Positions 25,460-37,791 of a stretch of 64,000 nt of DNA are shown here, piece by piece. This stretch comes from Flavobacterium gawalongense (GTDB taxonomy: Bacteria > Bacteroidota > Bacteroidia > Flavobacteriales > Flavobacteriaceae): NCBI RefSeq assembly GCF_007097265.1, contig NZ_VJZP01000007.1, positions 85,221 to 149,220 on the forward strand, given 5' to 3'. Numbering within the stretch: position 1 is the first letter of the stretch; each line of letters begins with the position of its first letter. A program made the translations under genes and the position numbers. Below the pieces are notes generated by a model that saw nothing but the letters and a program-made list of their open reading frames with translations, did no database searches and was not told the DNA's origin.

Positions 25460-28400
25460 ATGAAAAAAATTATTATTTTATTGTTTTTTGTATTTGCTCT
25501 TCACTCGATGATAGGTCAAACTACAACATCTAGTATTAAGGGAATAGTGAAAAGTTCTAGTAATGAGTTGCTTCCAGGAACAACGATACTTGCTATTCAT
25601 ACTCCTTCAGGAACTAAGTATTCTGCAGTATCGAATGCTGATGGAAGATTCAATATGTTGAATATGAGAATTGGAGGGCCATATAAAATTGTGGTAACTT
25701 TTATTGGATTTCAAACTGAAGAATTTAACGATGTTTACCTTGATTTAGGTAAAGTCTTTAGTTTAGATGTTGTTTTGAAAGATGAAAGTCAAAAGCTAGA
25801 AGAAGTAAAAGTTGTTGGGGCTAAAAATAAAGTTTTTCAAAGTGGAAGAACTGGCGCTGAGACTACTATAGGTAGAAGAGAATTGGCAGTATTGCCATCA
25901 ATCTCAAGATCAGCTGAAGATTTTACGCGTTTAGAGCCTTCAGCAAGTGGCGGTTCTTTTGGCGGTAGAAATGACCAGTATAACAGTTATTCCTTGAATG
26001 GAGCTGTTTTCAATAATCCTTTCGGATTAGATGCGGCAACTCCTGGTGGGCAAACAGGTTCTCAGCCAATATCACTAGATGCCATCGATCAAATTCAGGT
26101 AGCCACGGCTCCTTATGATGTGACTTTGTCTGGTTTTACAGGTGCTTCTGTAAATGCAGTTACAAAATCAGGTACAAATGAATTTCATGGTACTGCTTAT
26201 GCTTTTTACAGAAACCAAGATTTAACGGGTAGTAAAGTGCATGGAGAGAAGATATTTGTACCTTCTTTAGAACAAACTCAAGCGGGTTTGAGTATTGGAG
26301 GTCCAATTATTAAAAACAAATTATTTTTCTTTGCTAATTATGAAATTGATAAAAGAAGCGATTTAGGTTCAAATGTTGTTGCTAATGATGGAAATGCTAC
26401 AACTGGCGTAAATGAATCCAGAGTTTTAGCCACTGATTTGATGCATGTGTCTACTGAATTAGGAAAGTTAGGTTACGATACAGGAGCTTACCAAGGATTT
26501 ACTCATAATTCAGATTCAAATAAAGGAATTATAAAATTTGACTGGAACATTAATGATAATCATAAATTGGCTTTTATTTATAATTTCTTGGATGCATCCA
26601 AAGATAAACCTGCACATCCTACAGCAATTCTTCGTAGAGGACCTGATGTGAATACAATGCAATTTGAAAAGTCAGGTTATCAGATCAATAATCAAATTAA
26701 CTCTTTCTTAGTGGAGTTGAACTCTAAATTTAGCGAGGTAGTTACTAATAAATTGCAAGCAGGTTATACGCATTTTAATGATTTTAGAAAACCTTTTTCT
26801 GCACCGGCACCGGTTATTAGTATAACTAAAGACGGTTCTCCTTATATAATTGCAGGGCATGAGCCATTTTCAATCAATAATAAATTAGACCAAAAAGTAA
26901 TTCAAGTTACAGATAATTTAAATATTGTAAGAGGAAATCATACTTATACAGCAGGTTTCTCATTCGAAAAATTCATTTTCAAAAACTCATTCAATCTTAA
27001 GGGATATGGTTTTGATGTTTTTGGAAGTACAGATATGGCTGGTTTTGATGCTAATATTGCAAATGGATATTATGCTTCTGCGATTGCAGCTGCTCAAACA
27101 ACATTTGATACAAAAAATGCACTTCAGGATGGAACAAATGGAGGTTGGAATTTAGCTGAAACTACTGTAGGTCAATTAGCATTTTATGTTCAGGATGAAT
27201 GGAATATCAATGATAATTTCAAATTAATATATGGATTAAGAGCTGATAAGCCATTGTATTTTAATACCTCAGATTTAATACAGAAATTTATTGATACTGA
27301 TAATTCAGAAGGATATGTTCCAACTATCAATTATTATAATCCAAAAGACGGAAGCACAGTAAATTTTGATTCTACAAAACTACCTGGAAATGCATTGTTA
27401 TGGTCTCCTAGAGTAGGTTTCAATTGGGATGTAAATGGAAATAAAGTAACACAATTGCGTGGTGGAACTGGTATTTTTACTGGAAAACTACCATTTGTAT
27501 GGATTGGTAACCAAGTAGGTGGTACGGATCCATTTTTCTATGAAGTTGTTAATAATGATTTTAAATTTCCTCAAGTTTGGAGAACTAGTTTAGGTATCGA
27601 CCATAAATTTGAAAACAATTATATTCTTACAGTTGATATGTCTTATAATAAAGATATAAATGCTGTCCATGTTCAGGATTGGGGATTAAAAACACCTACA
27701 AGTCAATTAAATAGTGTAGATAACAGACCAATTTATGGATCTAACGATTATGGTACTTGGAATGAATATGGTTTTCCTGCAAGAGCTCATGCTTATGTAT
27801 TGACTAATTCAAAAAAAGGAAGTGCATTTAACACTTCTGTTAAAGTGCAAAAAACATTTGACAATGGATTGTTTGCTAGTTTAGCCTATAACTATTTGAA
27901 ATCTAAAGATGTGAATTCTATAGAAGCTGAAATTACTGGTGATGCCTTTAATTTTAACCCAGCTTTAGGGAATGTAAATAATGACTTGCTTTCTAATTCT
28001 AAATATGGAGATACACACCGTTTTATTGGTGTGGGTTCTAAAAAATGGAAATATGGTAATGACAAATGGGCAACCACTATTTCTACATTCTTTGAATACG
28101 CTCAAGGAGGTCGTTTCAATTATACTTACGGAGGTGATATTAATAATGATGGTGCGTCTGGGAATGATTTAATTTACATCCCAACTACAGCAGAAATTAG
28201 CACTATGATTTTTTCTGGCGTAGGACAAGGCGCGGCATTTGATAATTACATCAAACAAGATGATTATTTGAATGAAAGAAGAGGTCAGCATGCAGAACGT
28301 TATGGTGCTTTATCTCCTTGGAGAGGTAAGTGGGATCTTAAATTAATCCAAGATTACAATTTTAAAATTTCTTCAGCTTCAGAAAAGAAAAATACAATTC

Positions 28401-28615
28401 AATTCAGTGTTGATGTTTTGAATATAGGAAATTTATTGAACTCAGATTGGGGATTAATCCAACAACCAATCAGTGTACAACCAATAGGTGTTAGCGTTAA
28501 TACTGCAAATATTCCTACTTATACGTTTAATGGAACGCAAACTAAAACCTTCAGTTATGATGCTAGTTTAGCTTCAAGATGGCAAGCGCAATTTGGGATT
28601 AGATATATTTTCTAA
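25460..28615 (+). CDS. TonB-dependent receptor, Oar-like
   Basis: 1051 residues: signal peptide (MKKIIILLFFVFALHSMIGQ), an N-terminal carboxypeptidase-regulatory-like domain (about 25-110, SSIKGIVKSSSNELLPGTTI), a plug domain with the typical SLDAIDQIQVATAPYDVTLSGFTGASVNAVTKSGTNEFHGTAY passage (about 205-245), and a long 22-strand barrel ending in WQAQFGIRYIF. This arrangement and length are those of the Oar/OmpA-related family of Bacteroidota rather than SusC, and no SusD partner follows. It imports or exports an unknown substrate across the outer membrane with TonB energy. Monocistronic, ended by a strong terminator. Confidence 0.9.
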   Translation: MKKIIILLFFVFALHSMIGQTTTSSIKGIVKSSSNELLPGTTILAIHTPSGTKYSAVSNADGRFNMLNMRIGGPYKIVVTFIGFQTEEFNDVYLDLGKVFSLDVVLKDESQKLEEVKVVGAKNKVFQSGRTGAETTIGRRELAVLPSISRSAEDFTRLEPSASGGSFGGRNDQYNSYSLNGAVFNNPFGLDAATPGGQTGSQPISLDAIDQIQVATAPYDVTLSGFTGASVNAVTKSGTNEFHGTAYAFYRNQDLTGSKVHGEKIFVPSLEQTQAGLSIGGPIIKNKLFFFANYEIDKRSDLGSNVVANDGNATTGVNESRVLATDLMHVSTELGKLGYDTGAYQGFTHNSDSNKGIIKFDWNINDNHKLAFIYNFLDASKDKPAHPTAILRRGPDVNTMQFEKSGYQINNQINSFLVELNSKFSEVVTNKLQAGYTHFNDFRKPFSAPAPVISITKDGSPYIIAGHEPFSINNKLDQKVIQVTDNLNIVRGNHTYTAGFSFEKFIFKNSFNLKGYGFDVFGSTDMAGFDANIANGYYASAIAAAQTTFDTKNALQDGTNGGWNLAETTVGQLAFYVQDEWNINDNFKLIYGLRADKPLYFNTSDLIQKFIDTDNSEGYVPTINYYNPKDGSTVNFDSTKLPGNALLWSPRVGFNWDVNGNKVTQLRGGTGIFTGKLPFVWIGNQVGGTDPFFYEVVNNDFKFPQVWRTSLGIDHKFENNYILTVDMSYNKDINAVHVQDWGLKTPTSQLNSVDNRPIYGSNDYGTWNEYGFPARAHAYVLTNSKKGSAFNTSVKVQKTFDNGLFASLAYNYLKSKDVNSIEAEITGDAFNFNPALGNVNNDLLSNSKYGDTHRFIGVGSKKWKYGNDKWATTISTFFEYAQGGRFNYTYGGDINNDGASGNDLIYIPTTAEISTMIFSGVGQGAAFDNYIKQDDYLNERRGQHAERYGALSPWRGKWDLKLIQDYNFKISSASEKKNTIQFSVDVLNIGNLLNSDWGLIQQPISVQPIGVSVNTANIPTYTFNGTQTKTFSYDASLASRWQAQFGIRYIF

Positions 28616-28639
28616 AAAGATAAAAAATATATTAAATTT

Positions 28640-28666
28640 GCCCTCTCGTTTGAGAGGGCTTTTTTT
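28640..28666 (+). terminator. Terminator of the TonB receptor gene
   Basis: GCCCTCTC (28640-28647) pairs with GAGAGGGC (28652-28659) around a 4-nt loop, then seven T. Confidence 0.92.
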
Positions 28667-28722
28667 GCTTTAAAACGTCAAAGGGCAGTTGAAAAACAAA
28701 AGTTAAATACTAAAATACAATA

Positions 28723-29196
28723 ATGAAATATTCAAGATTAACAAAAGAACAATTTGAAGAATTGAATCAGGAATTCAGTACATTTTTAGCTACACAAGCA
28801 ATTGATAAAGCGGAGTGGGATAAAATAAAAGCGGAAAAACCTGAAGTAGCAGAACAAGAACTAGATGTTTTTTCTGATTTGATTTGGGAAGGGGTTCTTT
28901 CAAAAGCAACTTATTTAGAGCATTTTTCCAAAAATCATATTTTCCTTTTTCATTGTTTTGATACCCATGTTCAATCAATTGTTTTGAAATCATTAGTTCC
29001 TGAAACTGATTTCCTGACCAAAGAAGGATTGCAATGGCTTAGTGATAACATGTTTACCGATACAATTGAAATGAAAGTAGGGAAAAAAGAGTTTACCGAA
29101 GAGCGTAACACCTCAATTTTCGCATTAGTACAACAAGGTTCTTTTTTAAGTGATGGCCTTTTATACCAACAAATAAATACAATTATAGAGTCATAA
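28723..29196 (+). CDS. Conserved Bacteroidota protein of unknown function (DUF6495-like)
   Basis: 157 residues, acidic, no signal peptide or membrane segment. MKYSRLTKEQFEELNQEFSTFLATQAIDKAEWDKIK begins a helical protein; later segments such as FSKNHIFLFHCFDTHVQSIVLK and EERNTSIFALVQQGSFLSDG are distinctive. I associate this pattern with the DUF6495 family, which has no known function; the family name is from memory and uncertain. It sits between the TonB receptor terminator and ligA, with its own terminator. Confidence 0.72.
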   Translation: MKYSRLTKEQFEELNQEFSTFLATQAIDKAEWDKIKAEKPEVAEQELDVFSDLIWEGVLSKATYLEHFSKNHIFLFHCFDTHVQSIVLKSLVPETDFLTKEGLQWLSDNMFTDTIEMKVGKKEFTEERNTSIFALVQQGSFLSDGLLYQQINTIIES

Positions 29197-29220
29197 TTGT
29201 ATTGCAGTTTCTTTTAATTT

Positions 29221-31944
<2,724 letters not shown>

Positions 31945-31955
<11 letters not shown>

Positions 31956-32856
31956 TTGATGTTCCTTTAGATGCATGCTGTTTATTGTTATCCAAATAAA
32001 AATCAATTCGACCCAAATTAATTCCGTAACAACCCACTTGATTTACCAAAACGTCTTTACCAACAAGATTTTTTGCAACGGTTGGTTTGTCAAGAAAAGT
32101 ATGCGTATGACCACCTATTATTAAGTCAATATCTTGGGTCAGTTCCACTAGTTTTAAATCACAAATTTTATTAGGCTCATCTTTGTATTTATAACCTAAA
32201 TGTGACAAACAAATTACTAAATCACACTGCTGTTCTTTTTTTAAAATCCGAACCATATCTTGCGCCGCCTCAACAGGATTATTGTAAACAGTCTCTTTGT
32301 ACATCGCTTTATCCACCAATCCATCGAGTTCAATCCCAAGACCAAAAACACCAACTTTAATGCCGTTTTTATTAAATATTTTATACGGTTTTACAAAACC
32401 ATCCATCACCGTATTTTTAAAATCGTAGTTTGCTGATAGAAATTCGAACTTGGTGTAAGGCATTTGCGCATACAAACCTGCTACGCCGTTATCAAAATCA
32501 TGATTTCCTATTGTGGAGGCATCATAGTGCATCATGCTCATCAATTTGAATTCTAATGCCCCGCCATAATAATTAAAATACGGCGTTTCCTGAAAAATAT
32601 CACCGGCATCAAGCAGTAATACATTTGGATTTTCTTTTCTGATTGATTCTATAAGAGCCGCTCTTCATACAACGCCGCCCATATTAGGATTTCTAGGATG
32701 ATCAGCTGGAAAAGGATCAATATAACTATGTACATCATTCGTATGTAGAATCGTCAAGTGTTTTACCTCCGGAGATGTAAAGCTGGTCAAGGGCAATCCT
32801 AGGCTCAATAAAGCGGTACTTGCAGCGGTTTTTTCAATAAAATCTCTTCTTTTCAT
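31945..32856 (-). pseudogene. Metallophosphatase (5'-nucleotidase N-domain type) with in-frame stop
   Basis: A 303-codon frame interrupted by a single TGA at codon 64 (32667-32665). The reading frame is the same on both sides, so this is a nonsense change, not a frameshift. Before the stop: a twin-arginine-like start (MKRRDFIEKTAASTALLSLGL) and the metal motif LTILHTNDVHS, then MGGVV. After it: RAALIESIRKENPNVLLLDAGD, GNHDFDNG and GGHTHTF, the remaining calcineurin-like metal ligands. A CGA-to-TGA transition at the expected arginine (GGVxRR) would explain it. The intact protein would have been an exported nucleotidase/phosphatase. Alternatives are a sequencing error or readthrough. Confidence 0.85.
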
Positions 32857-32885
32857 TTTTTTTGGAGCTATTTACTTCGTCAGTT

Positions 32886-32902
32886 CGCTTCCATCAGGGC
32901 TA
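32886..32902 (-). repeat. Partial copy of the TAGCCC-TGGAAACG repeat
   Basis: On the minus strand TAGCCCTGATGGAAGCG matches 14 of 17 positions of 49024-49040. The stretch between here and the metallophosphatase start ends in ATAGCTCC, echoing the end of the longer copy. Probably a short remnant of the same intergenic repeat. Confidence 0.45.
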
Positions 32903-32977
32903 GGGCTATATATTTATGAAACTATTTTCTAGTTGTTTAAAACTGAATACTGCGACTGAACACGGAACACTTATTTT

Positions 32978-33758
32978 CTATTCAACAGTAATTTTGATAT
33001 CATTTACAACAGGAATTGTATCGACTTCTTTAAAATAATCAATTAGAATATTTCGTAATTTATAATCTAAAACATATTTCTGAACGCCTTTTTTAAAGAA
33101 ATTCATATTGTCACCACCATTGGATAAATAATCATTGGTACCCACATAATAAATTTTGTCTTTTTCAATTGGCTTTCCTTGAACTAAGATGTTCTTGGCT
33201 GCATTATTTTTGTCAATTGTAAAGGTTATACAGGATAAAGGATGTGGTTTTTTTTCAGCAATAAAATAATCAACTAATTCAAAAACTTGTTCTCCTTATT
33301 ATAGCAATAACAACCATACTGTTTTCAAAAGGCATAATTTCAAAAGCAGTTCTGCTCGTAACATTTCCTTTTGGAAGAATAGAACGGATGCCTCCATGAT
33401 TCAGTAAACAGATATCGATATTCTTTTTTTCTCTTGCATTAATAATTAAATTGCCTCGCATCAAGGTAACATCGGCAAGTAAATTACCAATAGTAGTCTG
33501 CCATTTACCGGAACTTTTATCTAATGTTACCGGACAATACGCCAAAACGCTGTCTAAATCTTTATTAATGTGTTCGCGGTATGGTTTAATAAAGTTTTCA
33601 ATTTGAGGAACTTGGTTTTCCTTTTCAGTAATTGGGATTCTTTTACCTTCTATCTTCGTAACGTAATAATTTTGTTTACTACAGGAAGTAATAAAAATAA
33701 ATGTTAAGAATATAACAAAAAGTTTTAAAACATCGTTATACTTTTTTAGATTTACCAT
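32978..33758 (-). pseudogene. 5'-nucleotidase C-terminal domain lipoprotein, frameshifted
   Basis: The frame from ATG 33758 begins with a lipoprotein signal (FIFITSCSKQ) and continues through the 5'-nucleotidase C-terminal domain (LNHGGIRSILPKGNVTSRTAFEIMPFENSMVVIAI). It then shifts at about 33295-33303, where the coding strand reads ATAATAAGGAGAA. The +1 frame carries on without stops through GEQVFELVDYF, GTNDYLSNGGDNM and DYKLRNILIDYF to a TAG at 32978-32980. A one-base insertion is the simplest cause. Together with the metallophosphatase just downstream this was a split UshA-like enzyme; both halves are broken. Confidence 0.85.
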
Positions 33759-33805
33759 TTCAAATGCGACTTAATTAATTAATTTTGTAATCAAGTAAAA
33801 GTAAT

Positions 33806-34324
33806 ATGTTTTTAAATTACATAAAGGATTTTTCTGTAAAAAAAATATTAAAAAACAGCTTGCATAATGTTAAAAGCAGTTCGCTTTCAACTTCGATACA
33901 AACTGTTGGGTTACTTATAGACGCCAGTTATTTTTCGAAAAAAGAGGCCTTGATTAAGGAGTTAATAGCAAACGGAATTTCAGCAAACAATATTAAAGTT
34001 ATTGTTTACAAAGACAAATTTAAAAAAAGCGATGCACGTACTCATACTGCTTTTGGAGCAAAACATCTCAATTGGAAAGGGGAGATTACAGATCCACAGG
34101 TAAATGATTTTGTTAACGAGAAGTTTGATTTGCTAATTAGTTATTATGATGTTGAAAAAGCAATTTTAATGGTTGTTACCCACAATTCAAAAGCACAATT
34201 TAAAGTTGGATTTTCATCAATAGACAAAAGATTAAATCACTTGATGATTAACACCAATACTGAAAATTTTAAAGTTTTCACTCACGAATTATTTAGATAT
34301 TTAAAAATATTAAACAAATTATAA
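33806..34324 (+). CDS. Conserved flavobacterial protein (DUF6913-like)
   Basis: 172 residues, basic, soluble, no signal peptide. Segments such as TVGLLIDASYFSKKEALIKELIANG, GAKHLNWKGEI and KFDLLISYYDVEKAILMVVTHNSKAQFKVGF suggest an alpha/beta fold. I recall this type of protein upstream of dapA in flavobacteria, annotated DUF6913; the name is from memory. It begins 19 nt after a TAATTTTG box (33780-33787), and dapA starts 6 nt after its stop, so the two are co-transcribed. Confidence 0.72.
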   Translation: MFLNYIKDFSVKKILKNSLHNVKSSSLSTSIQTVGLLIDASYFSKKEALIKELIANGISANNIKVIVYKDKFKKSDARTHTAFGAKHLNWKGEITDPQVNDFVNEKFDLLISYYDVEKAILMVVTHNSKAQFKVGFSSIDKRLNHLMINTNTENFKVFTHELFRYLKILNKL

Positions 34325-34330
34325 TCCAAT

Positions 34331-35218
34331 ATGCAATCATTAATAGGAACAGGTGTTGCCCTTGTAACACCATTTAACGAGGATTTTTCAATTGATACTG
34401 AAGCATTAAAAAGAATTGTAAATTTCTCAATTGATAATGGAATTGAATATCTTGTAGTGCTTGGTACAACTGCTGAAAATGCAACATTGTCTCAAGACGA
34501 AAAAGAATTAGTTATCAAGACGGTAATAGAAATTAATAATGGAAGATTGCCATTGGTATTAGGCGTTGGCGGTAATAATACAATGAAAGTTGTAGAAGAG
34601 CTTAAAACTAGAGATTTATCACAATTTGTGGCTATACTTTCGGTTTCACCTTATTATAATAAACCTACTCAGGAAGGGATTTACCAACACTTTAAAGCTG
34701 TTGCTGAAGCCTCTCCGATTCCTGTTATTTTGTATAATGTTCCCGGAAGAACGGCAAGTAATATATTGCCTTCAACTGTTTTGCGTTTAGCAAATGATTT
34801 CGAAAATGTGGTTGCTATTAAGGAAGCGGCTGGAGATATTGTTCAAGCGATGCAAATATTGAAAAACAAACCAAAAGATTTTCTTGTGATTTCTGGCGAT
34901 GATATGATTGCTTTGCCAATGGTTTTGGCAGGTGGATCTGGCGTTATATCCGTAATTGGACAAGGTTTTCCAAAAGAATTTTCTGAAATGATCCGATTGG
35001 GTTTAAATAGAAAAGTGGAGGAAGCATTCAAAACGCAATACCTTTTATCGGATGGTATCGATATGATTTTTGAGCAGGGAAATCCTGCAGGAATCAAACA
35101 AGTGTTTCTATCACTGGGAATCGCTGAAAATACAGTTCGTTTACCATTGATAAAAGTAGATGAATCATTGGCTAACAGAATTGGCCAATTTGTTGAAAAA
35201 ATCAATAAACAAGCGTAA
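34331..35218 (+). CDS. dapA: 4-hydroxy-tetrahydrodipicolinate synthase
   Basis: 295 residues, the first committed enzyme of lysine and diaminopimelate synthesis; it condenses pyruvate with aspartate semialdehyde. The Schiff-base lysine is Lys164 (VAIKEAAGD). The catalytic tyrosine is in YNVPGR (about 135-140), and the substrate loop GTTAEN sits where GTTGE is usual. TIM-barrel length is normal. It belongs to the run DUF6913-like gene - dapA - bamD - rpoZ - coaBC - porD - recN. Confidence 0.96.
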   Translation: MQSLIGTGVALVTPFNEDFSIDTEALKRIVNFSIDNGIEYLVVLGTTAENATLSQDEKELVIKTVIEINNGRLPLVLGVGGNNTMKVVEELKTRDLSQFVAILSVSPYYNKPTQEGIYQHFKAVAEASPIPVILYNVPGRTASNILPSTVLRLANDFENVVAIKEAAGDIVQAMQILKNKPKDFLVISGDDMIALPMVLAGGSGVISVIGQGFPKEFSEMIRLGLNRKVEEAFKTQYLLSDGIDMIFEQGNPAGIKQVFLSLGIAENTVRLPLIKVDESLANRIGQFVEKINKQA

Positions 35219-35250
35219 AAAGCAGTGTCTTTTTTTATGCAAAAATATAT

Positions 35251-35281
35251 TTTGTAGTAGCTAAATTAATAACTAAATTTG
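35251..35281 (+). promoter_or_regulatory. Promoter of bamD
   Basis: TTTG at 35251-35254, 19-nt spacer, TAAATTTG at 35274-35281. The leader starts with a small hairpin (35284-35297, ACCGA/TCGGT arms). This gives bamD-rpoZ-coaBC their own promoter inside the longer run. Confidence 0.7.
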
Positions 35282-35350
35282 CCACCGAAACTTCGGTATG
35301 ATTTTCTGTATATTGAACACAACACAGAAATTGTAAAAAAAAGTAAAAAA

Positions 35351-36145
35351 ATGAAAAAAATAATATCTCTATTGCTTCTCGTTACTCTTTTTTGTTCTTG
35401 TAACGAATATCAAAAAGCATTAAAAACCGAAGATATTGCTGTAAAATTTGAAATGGCTACTAAATTGTACGATGCAGGTAAATATTCAAAAGCGATTCGT
35501 ATTTTTGAACAAATTGCTCCGGCGTACAGAGGGAAACCTCAAGCGGAAAAATTGTTTTACATGTTTGCACAGTCATATTACAAAACCAAGCAATATTATT
35601 TAGCTGGGTATCAATTTGAAAGTTTTGTTTCGGGTTATCCAAAAAGCGAGAAAATTCAAGAAGCAGCTTATTTAGGTGCAAAAAGCTATTCCATGTTATC
35701 ACCGGTTTACAGCTTAGATCAGGCAGATACAGTGAAAGCGATAGATAAATTACAGACATTTATTGATACGTATCCTAACTCGGAATATTTGATAGAAGCA
35801 AATGTAACTGTAAAAGCGCTAAGTGAAAAAATAGAGAAAAAGGTATATGAAAATGCAAAAGGATATAATACTATTTCAGATTTTAAATCAGCGATAGTTG
35901 CTTTTGATAATTTTATAGCTGATTATCCTGGAACAACATTCAAGGAAGATGCGTTGTTTTATAAATATGATTCGGCTTATCAACTGGCAATCAATAGTGT
36001 TCCTGCAAAAATGCAAGAACGATTAAATGTTGCAGTAGTGGCACATTCAAATTTGATTAAATTTGATGCTAATACCAAATACAAAAAGAAAGCAGACGAA
36101 ATGTTCGCTAGAATTGAAAAAGATTTACAAAAATTTACTAAATAA
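35351..36145 (+). CDS. bamD: Outer membrane assembly lipoprotein BamD/YfiO
   Basis: 264 residues from ATG 35351 (MKKIISLLLLVTLFCSCNEYQ), a lipoprotein signal with the acylated cysteine at residue 17. The frame extends further upstream, but only past the promoter. The mature part consists of TPR-like helix pairs (YDAGKYSKAIRIFEQIAPAYRGKPQAEKLFYMFAQSYYKTKQYYLAGYQFESF), the BamD fold. It works with BamA to insert beta-barrels into the outer membrane. rpoZ follows after 8 nt. Confidence 0.93.
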   Translation: MKKIISLLLLVTLFCSCNEYQKALKTEDIAVKFEMATKLYDAGKYSKAIRIFEQIAPAYRGKPQAEKLFYMFAQSYYKTKQYYLAGYQFESFVSGYPKSEKIQEAAYLGAKSYSMLSPVYSLDQADTVKAIDKLQTFIDTYPNSEYLIEANVTVKALSEKIEKKVYENAKGYNTISDFKSAIVAFDNFIADYPGTTFKEDALFYKYDSAYQLAINSVPAKMQERLNVAVVAHSNLIKFDANTKYKKKADEMFARIEKDLQKFTK

Positions 36146-36153
36146 ATAAAGTC

Positions 36154-36471
36154 ATGGATTTAAAAAAGACGAATGCTCCGGTAAATACAATAACGTACAA
36201 CAAGAATGTTATTGAAGAACCTACTGGGAACGTGTATGAAGCGATAACCATTATGGCTAAAAGAGCAAACCAAATCAATTCTGAAATCAAAAAAGAATTG
36301 ACTGAGAAATTGGAAGAATTTGCTACATATAATGACAGTCTTGAAGAAGTTTTTGAAAATAAAGAACAAATTGAGGTTTCAAAATTTTACGAAAAATTGC
36401 CTAAGCCTCATGCTTTAGCAGTTCAAGAATGGTTAGATGGTAAAATTTACCACAGAGATTCAAATAAGTAA
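36154..36471 (+). CDS. rpoZ: RNA polymerase omega subunit, Bacteroidota type
   Basis: 105 residues. The omega-like core GNVYEAITIMAKRANQINSEIKKELTEKLEEFA is recognisable, with the long C-terminal region typical of the phylum. Omega supports assembly of the beta' subunit. It is placed between bamD and coaBC with 8-nt gaps on each side. In many bacteria rpoZ precedes coaBC, which supports the call even though sequence similarity to the E. coli protein is low. Confidence 0.85.
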   Translation: MDLKKTNAPVNTITYNKNVIEEPTGNVYEAITIMAKRANQINSEIKKELTEKLEEFATYNDSLEEVFENKEQIEVSKFYEKLPKPHALAVQEWLDGKIYHRDSNK

Positions 36472-36479
36472 TAGTAGTA

Positions 36480-37718
36480 ATGTCAGTTTTAATCGGTAAG
36501 AAAATTTTACTAGGTATTTCTGGTGGAATTGCAGCCTATAAAACAGCTTCATTAGTACGACTTTTCATAAAAGCAGGTGCACATGTCCAAGTGATAATGA
36601 CACCTGCTTCTAAGGATTTTATAACTCCATTAACGTTATCTACGTTATCTAAAAATCCTGTATATTCCAGCTTTTACAATCAGGACGACAACCCGGGCGA
36701 ACTGGCGAAGCAAAACGAAAGATGGAATAATCATGTTGAATTAGCACTTTGGGCTGATGTAATGGTTATTGCTCCTGCTACTGCTAATACCTTGTCAAAA
36801 ATGGCAAATGGTACTTGTGATAATCTTTTGATTGCAGCATATTTATCGGCAAAATGTCCAGTTTATTATGCGCCTGCAATGGATTTGGATATGTATAAGC
36901 ATCCCTCCACCATTGCTAATTTTTTCTCTCTGACTCAATTTGGTGACACCATAATTCCTGCTGAAAGTGGAGAATTGGCAAGTGGACTTTCAGGAGAAGG
37001 AAGAATGGCTGAACCCGAACACATTGTTGCCTTTATAGAAGCTGATTTAGAAAGCAGATTGCCATTAAAAGGAAGAAAAATATTAATTACTGCCGGTCCC
37101 ACATACGAAGCGATAGATCCTGTACGTTTTATAGGAAATCATTCTTCGGGAAAAATGGGTTTTGATATTGCCTCAAGTGCTGCAAATCTGGGTGCTTCAG
37201 TACTATTAGTTACTGGTCCTACACATTGTAAAGCAACCCATCCATTGATAAGAGTGATTCCTGTGGTTTCTGCTCAGGAAATGTATGATGCCTGTCATCT
37301 TTATTATGCTGATGTAGATGTTGCAATTGCAGCTGCTGCAGTTGCGGATTATAAGCCTAAGAATGTAGCTTCGCAAAAGATAAAAAAGAATGCTGATGAT
37401 TTCACTATTGAATTGGAGAAAACAAAAGATATTTTAGCTTCTTTAGGTCAAAGTAAAAAAAATCAGTTTTTAATTGGTTTTGCTTTGGAAACAGAAAATG
37501 AAATTGAAAATGCTAAGTTGAAAATTCAGAAAAAAAACTTAGATTTGATAGTTCTAAATTCTTTGCAGGATAAAGGAGCTGGTTTTGGAAAGGCAACAAA
37601 TAAAGTTACTTTTATAGATAAGTTTTTTACTATCGAAGCCATGGAATTGAAATCGAAAGAAGCAGTTGCTGATGATATACTAAATAAAGTAATTGCGCAC
37701 TTTTATGAAATGAGCTAG
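36480..37718 (+). CDS. coaBC: Phosphopantothenoylcysteine decarboxylase/synthetase
   Basis: 412 residues, a bifunctional enzyme for two steps of coenzyme A synthesis. The N-terminal flavoprotein CoaC domain (to about 190) has GISGGIAAYK, the catalytic-His region RWNNHVELALWADVMVIAPAT and the NGTCDNLL active-site cysteine. The C-terminal CoaB domain has ITAGPTYEAIDPVRFIGNHSSGKMG, AAAVADYKPK and the IKK motif. Both domains are complete. The other CoA gene in the window is coaE at 43.7 kb. Confidence 0.95.
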   Translation: MSVLIGKKILLGISGGIAAYKTASLVRLFIKAGAHVQVIMTPASKDFITPLTLSTLSKNPVYSSFYNQDDNPGELAKQNERWNNHVELALWADVMVIAPATANTLSKMANGTCDNLLIAAYLSAKCPVYYAPAMDLDMYKHPSTIANFFSLTQFGDTIIPAESGELASGLSGEGRMAEPEHIVAFIEADLESRLPLKGRKILITAGPTYEAIDPVRFIGNHSSGKMGFDIASSAANLGASVLLVTGPTHCKATHPLIRVIPVVSAQEMYDACHLYYADVDVAIAAAAVADYKPKNVASQKIKKNADDFTIELEKTKDILASLGQSKKNQFLIGFALETENEIENAKLKIQKKNLDLIVLNSLQDKGAGFGKATNKVTFIDKFFTIEAMELKSKEAVADDILNKVIAHFYEMS

Positions 37719-37791
37719 CGGATTGCAATTCAAACGGCAATGATGGTGAGTGATTTACATATGACCCATAAGAAACAATAGAAAGCTACAG

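Noticed and set aside
32665..32667. In-frame TGA of the metallophosphatase as a selenocysteine codon
   Set aside because: The family position is an arginine, no SECIS-like hairpin is evident just after the codon, and the neighbouring partner gene is also broken.
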